DNA of 64,000 bases. Source: Parapristionchus giblindavisi (Eukaryota > Nematoda > Chromadorea > Rhabditida > Diplogasteridae). The position numbers were made by a program, and so were the translations under genes. Shown piece after piece: positions 24,201-33,130 of the stretch; the stretch's first letter is position 1; every line of letters starts with the position of its first letter. The notes below the pieces were generated by a model, which was not told where the DNA came from, did not search any database, and was given only the letters and a program-made list of their open reading frames with translations. The DNA lies in NCBI GenBank assembly GCA_943737045.1, contig CALSFV010000230.1:744001-808000 (forward strand), written 5' to 3'.

Positions 24201-25912
24201 AAACACGAAGAGAAGAAATCGATATCAAATCAGCTATGAAACTTATCAGAGGAAAATATAAAATCTCTAATCGAAAACCACATTACTTTCGCACTTATAC
24301 AACTCATAATGGTCTCAATTTTAATAATCCAGGTTCACGCTTTCACTACAGGCATAATAGTTTCTTTCCTAGAGCGGCAAGGCTTCTTGTACGACCTAAA
24401 AACCGGATTACCTTTAGTTTCCCTGAGTGAAAATTGATTGATGTGATCTTCCTATTTCCCATAGTAATTCTATTTCGACAGTTCTTGTGTTCACCAATAA
24501 TCTGTTCCTCTCATTCATTCACACATTTTATTTGTTCTTTTCTGTACCGTGTTTCCTTGTGAACGCATAAATATTATTATATTATTACAATAGCAATCGA
24601 CATTATCTATAGCTTATTGGAATAACTCTTTTTAGAGTATCTGGCTCGTCTCTTTTCTCTCTACAGTGTTCATCAACGTCATTTATGGTCTCGCAATATC
24701 GATTGGCTACGCTTTATTCACTACCATAGCCAGAGTGCAATGGTGAGAAGTGTCTCAGATGGAATTATGAGGTATACGGTAGGCTACTGTAATGTCGATC
24801 ATATCAGGTCTAACTGGCGAGTGCTTGGCATAGTTCACAATTCGATGGATTACAAGGTTGTAGGCATTTTCCTATCATAGTAAATGACAGAAAAATGTTT
24901 CTAGGATTCTGAACGCTACGGCGATGCTTTCTTTTTCCAAGTAAGTTAAAAAATGAATAACGCACCATTTCAGCTTTATAATTCAAAAAATATTAACAGT
25001 TCTTTATTTCTAAATTATGAATTTCATGTAGATCTTCATTTAAAAATTCAGGGCCTTTGCGTCTTTCGATTCGATTCGCCCCTTCTGTTCATGAACGTTG
25101 AGCGATTTCGCAACTGCGTAGACAAGGTATTTTCATTTTTTGAAAAATAATAAATCTGAAAAATCGATAATTCTCAGGCACTCAGTCAATGGGAGCGATC
25201 AGACGAATATCGTGCCTATTCCATTGAACTTGATTATTCCCACGAAGAAAAGGTTACGGTCGACCGTATCATAGATTTTATTGATTGATTTTTAGCATAG
25301 TCAGGTTCACTTTATTATTGATTGCTCTGGTGTAACTTCAATCGATTTCATGGGAGTTTCCACACTCAAAGAGGTATTGCTCGGAAAAAGTATTTGATTT
25401 TTATTTGTCTGAATGCGAAATATCAAAGAGCATTTGAAGGTCTACTTAGATCTGAAAACTCGGAACGTTGAGGTCTATTTTGCAGCTTCAAAAGGTTCGA
25501 TTATTTATTAATAAATTTATGAAAATATATAAAATTAAATGACACCTTAACAGAAGGAAACATTAGAAAAAATTCATTTTATCCATTTATATTTTAGAAC
25601 TAATTTGAGGGTGCTGAAAACGCTTGTTACACTTCAAAAATTATATTAGAAAATTCGAAAACTTAAAATATTTTTTAAAATGCATATTCAGCGCCTGTTA
25701 GGGAGCTGTTCGCAAAGTGTGGTTTCTATGCCACCGTTGCCAAGGAAAACTTCTACCCTACGATCAGAGACGCCGTGGCTATTGCACGATTGCGACAGAA
25801 TAAGTCAGTTGATCTTTGGTCTTTTGATCTTTGATCCTTGATCTTTTGCAGAAACAACAGTGACGACCTAGCTTCCGTCGTCTCTAGCGATGTGACTACT
25901 GTGACTCCTTGA
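18288..25912 (+). CDS. SLC26/SulP family anion transporter with STAS domain
   Basis: Membrane anion exchanger or sulfate permease of 700 aa. 25 exons join in phase: 18288-18398, 18669-18748, 18900-19051, 19994-20104, 20587-20675, 20837-20899, 20945-20998, 21213-21329, 21463-21555, 21719-21784, 21839-21921, 21989-22058, 22114-22191, 22242-22355, 22474-22551, 22658-22753, 24636-24742, 24808-24856, 24905-24940, 25052-25126, 25178-25252, 25296-25373, 25440-25494, 25692-25803, 25852-25912. A Ser-rich cytosolic start leads to ILQWLPAY and GLTVGVMHVPQGIAYA (SulP signature region), then LLFGTSRHTSLG, GGFTTGASIHV and further spans to SIWLVSFLSTVFINV. The STAS domain starts about residue 550 (GLCVFRFDSPLLFMN), with VHFIIDCSGVTSIDFMG as its core. 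The close nematode group is the sulp genes; substrate cannot be told. Intron 16 carries a LINE. Confidence 0.93.
19800..19993. other. Intron 3 of the SLC26 gene: low-complexity, no element named
   Basis: The 942-base intron 3 (19052-19993) has a C-homopolymer near 19810 and no clear transposon. The open frames at 19348-19576 on both strands have no recognisable product. Confidence 0.3.
20183..20413. mobile_element. Two palindromic MITEs in tandem (SLC26 intron 4)
   Basis: Two adjacent copies of the ~115-bp palindromic family. Each has an outer GACACCCCAAGC- or CTTGGGGTGTG-type end, inner AACTCTCCGC and a CTTTCTTTGT hairpin centre. They occupy much of intron 4. Confidence 0.75.
21569..21685. 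mobile_element. Palindromic MITE (SLC26 intron 9)
   Basis: GCACACCCCGACCTAATTCT on the left and AGCTCGTAGTGTGCCTTAAA on the right are inverted ends of the same family, with the GCGAGAGAGTGTGGTCAGAG arm. It starts 13 bases after the splice donor of exon 9. Confidence 0.75.
22950..24590 (+). mobile_element. 5'-truncated CR1/Rex-like LINE in SLC26 intron 16
   Basis: Reverse transcriptase from the middle of the palm onward: VIYFDFAKAFDRVSHPKL (near 23020), then TSGVPQGSVLGPLLF (near 23550) and MYADDIKIY (catalytic YADD, near 23655), followed by a thumb-like region to the stop at 24430. The endonuclease half is missing. The 3' end carries an ATT-rich tail (24568-24590). Orientation is the same as the host gene. 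A 348-bp fold-back element splits the RT frame; the two halves are in frame if it is removed, so the RT fragment was open when hit. Confidence 0.85.
23172..23519. mobile_element. 348-bp fold-back element with TAA target duplication
   Basis: The long inverted arms start TGGCTCGTTAAAAAATAGTG and end in the reverse complement. TAA flanks both sides (23169-23171, 23520-23522). The 3-bp TWA duplication and symmetrical arms fit a Tourist/PIF-Harbinger-type MITE. One TAA plus the element equals 351 bases, and deletion joins the RT halves as QVRV then REKLSHSQ. Confidence 0.85.
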
Positions 25913-26484
25913 TGATTTTGAGACAAATCTATTTTGTTGTCTAGTTAATGATTGCTTAACGTGTGACGTACCAATACCAATATATTATAGTCCTTATGTA
26001 GTAGTGAACGATTGTTTCATGCATATACGATTCCAAAGATGATAAATAGTACAATTGTAATTTTTAAATCGTGGTATCTAAGCATTTCCTTTGAAACATT
26101 TATGTTGAAACAATTGATTTCCACGCGGTAATGACAGGCGGTATTACTGGCCTGATCTTCCGCAGGTCTTCGTGAACCTCGAATAACAGGATTTGCATTT
26201 ACTTTTACCTTTTATTGATAGGCCAGACGGTGGTCCATGAAAAATACAATTCTACGTGATATTTAAAAGTACACCAGAGATAATTTTTCGCTCCGTTCTC
26301 TCTAGACAAAGAAAGCGAGAGAGCATTGCAAGCGCGGAGAGTTTCAGATTAGCATCGTTCGAAATGAGTTCAACTAATTGCACTCATTTAAAAAGTTCTG
26401 TTGTCTTCTCGTTCATTTCATTTTCATTCTTCGTTTAGCTGAGAGGCAGTCGACCCATCTCTAAACTCGTCTTCTCTACTAACC
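25913..26484. other. Short intergenic region with a MITE fragment
   Basis: 26283-26360 is a fragment of the ~115-bp palindromic family (CTCTAGACAAAGAAAGCGAG arm, then GCGGAGAGTTTCAGATTAGC). The rest is 3' flank of the SLC26 gene and the promoter of the next gene. Confidence 0.5.
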
Positions 26485-27253
26485 ATGATCCATCTCATCG
26501 CAACCCTTACTTGTCTTATCGCTACCGTTATCCATGCCACTCTAGGATGCAGCGGAGGGAAGAAGGTTTGATCTTTGATCTCTAATCTCTGATCTTTGAT
26601 CTCTTATCATATATCGGAGCTTCAGGAGCAGCCTCCAGGTTTCGCGTTCCGCTCTGGCGGCGCTAAAATGGGCGATGAAACAGTTGGTGCAAAGAGTGAA
26701 ACGATGAGCAAGAAGGAAGAGAAGAAAGACACAACGAGTGCAATCGACAGTCTGGAACCGAAGAAAGCTGAGTTGGGAGAAAAAGAGGTATGCTCGACTC
26801 GTTTTCCAGGGATCATATTTTAGAGCACATTAAAAATTTGAGAAAAAAACAGGCAGCCAGTGCACTACTTCAGAACACCAGTCCAAAAAGGGGCGAAAAA
26901 TAAAATAAACACGAAAGAAAGGGTCTTTTAAACCAGACTTCTATACAATAGTTTTAGAATGGTTGGGTATTCTGAAGTAGTACTTCCAGTGATTTTAGGA
27001 CTCAGAAATTAATATTGTCACCTCCAAAATCTTTTCCATTGCAGAAGGCGATAGCCCGAGGCGCCGTCAAGAAGGCAAGCGAGTATCCGACATTTGATGA
27101 TGTGCCTAGTGATTGGGAAGATGTAAGCGATCGCAGAGTTCAAAGATCAAAGATCAATTATTTCAGAAAGACGGGAAAATGAATGGAGATAAGAAGGAGG
27201 AAAAGAAGGAGAAGAAGGAGGAGAAGAAGGAAGAGAAGGAGGAGAAGAAATGA
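26485..27253 (+). CDS. Small secreted or luminal Lys/Glu-rich protein
   Basis: 135 aa in four exons that join in phase: 26485-26565, 26626-26787, 27045-27122 and 27167-27253. Residues 1-21 form a good signal peptide (MIHLIATLTCLIATVIHATLG) followed by CSGGKK. The middle is polar with many Lys/Glu. Exon 3 carries YPTFDDVPSDWED, a compact motif that looks conserved in type. The last exon is almost pure Lys/Glu (KKEEKKEK repeats), encoded by a purine tract that may be slippage-prone. Intron 2 hosts a MITE. Introns 1 and 3 contain GATCAAA heptamers. I do not recognise the function. Confidence 0.75.
26862..26983. mobile_element. Diverged copy of the 291-442 MITE
   Basis: Ends GCACTACTTCAGAACACC and inverted TATTCTGAAGTAGTAC; the interior shares AAATAAAATAAACACGAAAG with the copy at 291-442. 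In intron 2 of the secreted Lys/Glu-rich gene. Confidence 0.7.
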
Positions 27254-28096
27254 AGTTATATTGAGAGATTGGGTCTGGAACGAACAGACGAGAGATAAAC
27301 GTCGTTCCTAATCGTGTTTTGTTTGTGTACAGTTCAATGATCAAAGATTAAACAAGATAACTGGAAGAAAAACCTACGCTAGCTTCACTAGCTGAAGAGA
27401 TGGGGGTCATAGGGTGTTCTTGTTAGTGATTTATACAATTTGTTCCGCAGACGTATGACTTGGATTCACCCAATTTCCTTTTCCCAGACCTTCACTCTTT
27501 GCATAACTCGCCAATCTTCCTGATTTTACTGGTCGATCGATTCATTTGTTAAGAAACGATTGGATTATTCAGACACTGCATCATTTATATCGCAAAATAG
27601 TCAAAGACATACAAGTAAATGGTAAAAGCGAGATGATATACGACGAGATACATTATTGATCGTTCAAGAAAATCGATAATATGTAATATTGTATTAATAC
27701 AATGAAGCTCTTATGTAACAGTAATCATTCATAGATGATAATACAGTAAATACTATTACTTATAATAGCTCTACACTTATTGATTCTACTAATCTACTGG
27801 ATATTCTACTAGCCTAAGGAAAAATAAAGGAGATCAAAGAATAAACTTTTCTTTAAAATTTATTGCACACAAGGGTGTTTTATCAAGTGCGAAGAGTGCA
27901 AGTGCAGTGCAAGGAAATTATGTGAAATTAAATGATAAACAACACAACAAAATGAAACGGATTTTGCAAAAAAATCTATCGTTTGCCAACAAAAAACGTG
28001 GAATAATAGTGAAACACTATTTCATACATCAATTATGCATATAACTAGAGAAAGCGAAAATGGATCAAAGATCAAAATTTAATAATAATTATGAGA
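27254..28096. other. Convergent intergenic region, no gene seen
   Basis: Lies between the 3' ends of the plus-strand Lys/Glu-rich gene and the minus-strand finger protein gene. No recognisable coding sequence or repeat. Confidence 0.4.
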
Positions 28097-30864
28097 TCAC
28101 TTTTTATTGCGAGTCTGTACTACTGATTTATCAAGTTTTAATGTATTTATGAGAAATTGATCCATAGGCGATCGTTTCTTAGGCTCAGGAGATGAGGGAA
28201 TGTCATACACAATCCTCGGTCTCGTCGTTCCTCGCGCATTCTACAATTTCATTCGAGTAAAATCAATAAATCAATAATGACCATTACCGTATCGTTGACA
28301 GATAATCTTTCCACATTTATTCTCCTCATAGCCTCTTCCAGCTTTTGGAGTGAATACAGTACGGTTACTTCTTCCATGGTACACTGAACGATCAATAATA
28401 AGATGACTACGGTAGTCAAACACTTCGGTATTTGGAGACAACGGTAATAGCTGCCTATAACATACTGTTGCATTATTATGTCAAATATATTAGAAAGCAC
28501 TGTTTACATTTCATTAGAAGGGACAGTGTTAAATGCTCATATTATTAGTCCAGCATTTAGACTATCTTTTGCTGTATAATACTAAGTATTTGGTGAGCAT
28601 ATGCCGTTCGATAAGTGCTTTTAAATATACAGGACATCCAAATAACGGTAATAGCCGGTCACTAAAACATAAAAGAGTACGGTAATAACTCACTACGGTA
28701 GATTGAAGATGAAGTAAGAGCGATGGGGCTCCGTGATGAACTACTCCGCACTTACACTCGCACCAACCGCCACACTAAAAAAATGATATTATTATTATTA
28801 TTAATTATACATTTCTATCAATATTATAATTATTGAATTGAATCGATAACTCTCCGATCAAAAGTAACGAGGAGGAGAAGCAAAAACTCTTACAACATTT
28901 TTTCATTTCGTTTCTTTCTCGACTTTTGAATACCACATTACATGCAAATAATAATATTGTATTTGATTGTTTTTCTTTTGTGAAGCCAATGGGTTGTAGA
29001 TAAGATATTGATTTTTTTCGAAATATAATATTGAAATTTGACCATACTTCCATAATTGATAGAGAATGAGCAGAGGACAGATGGCCCATGAGACCGTAGA
29101 CGTCCGTCAGTTGCATCTGAATGATAATGCACACAAAAATCAATCAATAATAAGAATAATCAATAAATAATAAGAATAATCAATAAATTGTAGTTCCAAA
29201 CCTCACAGACGAAGCAATTATGATTATTTCTTCGTACGAGTGATGCTTCTCCATTCTTGACTACATCCTGCTAATGTTCCACACATTTCAAGAGATCAAA
29301 GATCACAATTGTAAATTAAACAAAACAGTTATACAAATAACTTACTTCATCCCCGCTTTGAGCATTCGCTTGAGGGCGACGGGGCCGTTTAGCTGGTTGG
29401 CTCTGAAAATAAAATAAATAAAATAATATTAATATAATCAAAATATAAAATCAATACACTCACCCTCGCTACTTTAGTTTTCCTGGGTACTGTAGCAATC
29501 CTTGATGACAAAATCACAATTTCATCGTCCTCCGGACTGTCACTACAAGTCGATACACTATCAATAGATGATGGTGGTACTGTAGCCTGTTCGATGGGGC
29601 GACTCGTGATCGATGCGTCAGATATGGTAGATAGAGCAGAATTATTGATTGAAGAATAAGTATACTCTTTTGGGGGACCAGGTGGTGATGATAGTTCAGA
29701 TCCCTCATGAACTACCACTTCTTGCTTGATATCCTCCCGCCTATTCTCCTCTACCGTAATCTGACTACCGTACTCCTGATTGACTGCAACCATGGGTCCA
29801 ATGGGTACGGCAGTTACATTGTGAACAGTCTTCTCGTGTGCGATCGATGTGTCAGATACGGTAGGTGGGGCTGCATTATTGATCGTGTACTGTATATTGG
29901 GACAAGGAGGTGACGATAGTTCAGATCCTTCAGCATCTATCACTTCTTGCTTGATATCCTCCCGCCTATTCTCCTCTACCGTAATCCGACTACCGTAATC
30001 CTGATTGACTGTGACCATGGCTCCAAGGGGTACGGTAGCCACTTTGGAAACAGTGATCTCGTGAATCGTATCAGCCACAACTTGAACGAGTCCGTATACC
30101 AAATGATGAAATTCAATCGATCTGAAATGAAAACAAAGACTAATCAGTATTCGAAAGAAACTCAATTGTAAAGTGACAATGCCAATCTCACACTGGCAAG
30201 AATAAATCCAATGAGTGTCAAAACCAATAAACATAAATAATAAATAATAAACATAAATAATAAATAAACACCAACTTATTATTGTCGTGGGCGAATGACT
30301 TCCGATGTTCATAGTGAACTTCTTGTAGAGCACTCCTGATTGACTGTAATCAAACCAAATACATTACATTACGTGAATTCCAACTTCTCAACGGGCTCAT
30401 TATTGTTCTCAAGGTAAAGATTCAAGGTTCGCATTGGTTTCTCGAATACCAGCGATAAACACTCCGATTGGTCAAAAATATCATGAATAAATAAATAAAG
30501 TCCAACCTCTTCTGAACGATCCGGCACTTTGGATACTCTGATCAGTTCAAGTAATCGATAAATGACGGGGATTAGTGGAGTGGAATCTTTGATTGACAAC
30601 TCACGAGCCTGAATGGTATTGGTTCGAATAGGACTACGATATTCAGGTTTAAGTAATATTTCTTTGAAAGCAAAACAAGGAAACGTTAATTTTGAAAGAG
30701 TTTATATTCAGTACGGTCGTTCTGGCTTCCAGAATGATGAGTGACAGTAAACCCCTAATTCCAACATAAAAAAAGGAACTGGTAATGACAGTAATACCAA
30801 CCACATGACACCATTCATCGACGGGTCTCGAAACGAACTCCATCAGGGGAGCTACCGTAGTCAT
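28097..30864 (-). CDS. Nuclear-type protein with two Cys/His fingers, SUMO-type motifs and possible HORMA-like N-terminus
   Basis: 509 aa from ten exons that join in phase: 30864-30802, 30608-30373, 30335-30276, 30121-29464, 29402-29346, 29267-29202, 29116-29048, 28774-28694, 28383-28288, 28240-28097. N-terminal half: PLMEFVSRP, then helical text and LNLYLENNNEPVEKLEF, which resembles the REV7/HORMAD beta strands (weak, by eye). The long exon has two near-copies of a ~37-residue unit containing ITVEENRREDIKQEV; IKQE fits the SUMO-acceptor consensus. DDEIVILSS then looks like a SUMO-interacting motif, and AKRPRRP a nuclear signal. Fingers: CFVCEMQLTDVYGLMGHLSS+AH (C-x2-C-x12-H-x4-H) and CKCGVVHHGAPSLLLHLQST+VC (C-x-C-x12-H-x5-C). 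The first recalls the SUZ12/VEFS finger. A coiled segment and DIPSSPEPKKRSP follow. The true start may lie upstream. Confidence 0.7.
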
Positions 30865-31075
30865 CTATGGTTTATATGGAAATTTACCAGAACATTGTCA
30901 ACATATAAGTACTGCACAAATTGGGAAAGGCAACCAAGTACAGAATCGTGAATGAATGAATGAATCAGAAACAAAATTTATCGTCTACTCACTTGATGAC
31001 ATAGATCAAAACATTATATGAAAACGTCGGACTAATCGATAAATCAATTAATCTATCAGTCAACAAATTTACAAA

Positions 31076-31190
31076 TCAATCAATCAATAAACTAATCAAC
31101 CAATCAATCAATCAATTCCTCCATCAATCTATCAACCATTCAATCAATCAAATAATCAATCAATCATCACAATCACAAATCTTTGCATAT
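31076..31190. repeat. CAAT-type tandem tract
   Basis: Repeated AATCAATCAATC with scattered changes over about 115 bases. Confidence 0.6.
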
Positions 31191-31254
31191 TTTTACGGTA
31201 AATATCAATAAATCAGAAAAACACATCCATAGTATTCATCATGAGAACAACTCT

Positions 31255-31395
31255 GTCAGTTCAAGTAATTGATACATGACGGGGCTGAATGGAGTGGGAT
31301 CCTTGATTGACAACTGGACCATTATCATTATGATAACCATTGATACCTTCAACTTTACGCGGACACGATATCTTATCGATCGATGAATTGCTCGT
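31255..31395 (-). pseudogene. Partial duplicate of a finger-protein exon
   Basis: Starting after an acceptor near 31395, the minus strand reads EITSNSSIDKISCPRKVEG and runs to text matching TTGTCAATCAAAGATTCCAC of exon 30608-30373 with few changes. In one frame it gives SIKDPTPFSPVMYQLLELTE, then stops. This looks like a broken tandem copy, or an alternative exon of the neighbouring gene. Confidence 0.45.
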
Positions 31396-32199
31396 AATTT
31401 CCTGAAAATCGAATCTGTGGAAGATTAAAGGAATATAGCAGCAAGGTCTGCAAGGATATATCTCGACAGTGTTGCAAAAATGGTCGTTAAACACAGAAAA
31501 CAACAAGGAACGACAATGTTTTTTCAATCAGTATATATACCATCATATATCTTCTCGTTTTTAATCCGTTTAGAGAAGATAAATATATTATATGTCAAAT
31601 GTAATACCTCATTATTCTCATTGTTGTCCTTGGTAGTCCTCATTTAATCAATTGCTTCAACGATACCCAGACATAATGCACAAGTGAAGAATATTGCTGT
31701 AAGAATAATATTTAACAATCGACAAATTGAAATATCTATTATATGAACGAACGAACTAACTAAATAACTGACTACTAACTAACTATAATAATTGTCAGCA
31801 TTGAGAGTAGTAGTGTTACATATACAATGATACCTGTGATTCATTTTCAGGCTCGATTACAGAATAGATTATGTATTGAACTCAACACACATAATTTCTA
31901 TTCAAATCTATGTTGGGATGAAAGATTCAAGTAAAAGATCAAAGACAAAACATACATCATCGATCCATTTTTGGTTGATTGATAGAATGTTGATCTCAGT
32001 TTATTGGCCAAGGACAACATTCATTGAAGATGATCAAATGGAAGGTCATAATCACAATCGATATATGAACAGACGAAGCTTATCTGAAAGTGAATAGAAA
32101 TTAATGAGTTGCAACAATAAATAGGATTGAATGAATTCCACTCGCTTCTAAAACGTTTTCCTTTCAATATTAGACTCATGCAATTGAGCATTGCTCAGT

Positions 32200-32346
32200 T
32201 AAAAGCACAATCCAAGCAAAGCTGACACTCTCCGCTATGACAATGCCTTCTGGCTATCTTTGTCTGACAAGAAAACAAGACAAGAGAAGACAAGAAGTTG
32301 TGAAGAGAGAGCGCTAGACTCAAATTAGCTCGGACTATGCTTTAAA
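32200..32346. mobile_element. Palindromic MITE, enlarged copy
   Basis: Ends AAAAGCACAATCCAAGCAAA and TTAGCTCGGACTATGCTTTT, arms ACACTCTCCGC and GAGAGAGCGCTAG. The centre is expanded by GACAAGA-type repeats. Confidence 0.6.
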
Positions 32347-33130
32347 AGATCAATCTCACAAAAAATTCATGGAATATGTTAAATTAAAGCACTCACGGAT
32401 TGCGATTCCGTCTCAGAAGAGGCAGTTGTGGATGATGAGCAAAGAAAGTAAAGTGAAGAATGTAACTCTGAATGGGACATGCCCAAATCTTCTATATAAT
32501 GTTCTTAATTGGTTAATTTAGACCAGACTATCATTGTTCCTTGACTACAACATGGCAGCAAGTACGTACCTTCTTTGTTCAACTTCATCGGAAGACTTCT
32601 AAGGAACATTTCCCATGAAAATGAATTCATAAATATCATCGACAAATGGATGAGCAATCGTTCCGTTATCCATTAAACTGAAAATTATTCAAATTGGGAG
32701 GTATCAATAGCAGAATAAAAAGGCTCAAAGAAAATGATTGAAAATTTTTACGAATTTCAAATTAAATCGATTAGGATGAAGCGCACACAGTATACCCAAG
32801 ACTGTAATTACACTATTCCGCGAATCGGAAACTGGATTTATTTTTAAAAGTTTATTTTTTATAATTAATAATATGTAAAATTAACTGTTAATTTTACATA
32901 TTTCTTTAATTAATTAATTAAAACTTTAATACTATATTTTCACACTACCCTCATCGTGAGCGATTTATTAATTTCTTCACTTTCATTGATTTGATTTTAA
33001 TGCTTTTCTTTGTAAATTTAGTCAACTTATTAACTCGTACTGTTTATTCGATTACTCGTTATCAGACATTACAAACAAAACATATACATATATACAGTGA
33101 CTCAATACATAAAAGCTATATTTTAGCAAA

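Larger units (their letters stand above)
30865..33130. other. Region between two minus-strand genes: exon duplicates and possible leader exons
   Basis: 31255-31325 (minus) repeats the start of exon 2 of the finger-protein gene (SIKDPTPFSPVMYQLLEL against SIKDSTPLIPVIYRLLEL) and then stops. 31652-31617 could be a start exon (MRTTKDNNENNE then GTATTA). 32479-32396 could be another (MSHSELHSSLYFLC, ending SETESQS then GTGAGT). None joins cleanly to a gene. 31076-31190 is a CAAT-rich low-complexity tract. Confidence 0.4.

Noticed and set aside
28805..29047. Extension of the first finger exon through NFNIIFRKK, which looks a little like SUZ12 sequence
   Set aside because: Composition turns AT-rich after a good donor (GAA then GTATGG at 29047), and only that donor joins in phase to the next exon. 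The likeness is judged chance.
30373..30608. Intron within the second exon of the finger-protein gene (GTTGGACTTTATTTATTT looked like a donor)
   Set aside because: No acceptor fits, the frame is open throughout, and uninterrupted reading keeps the phase for the following exons.
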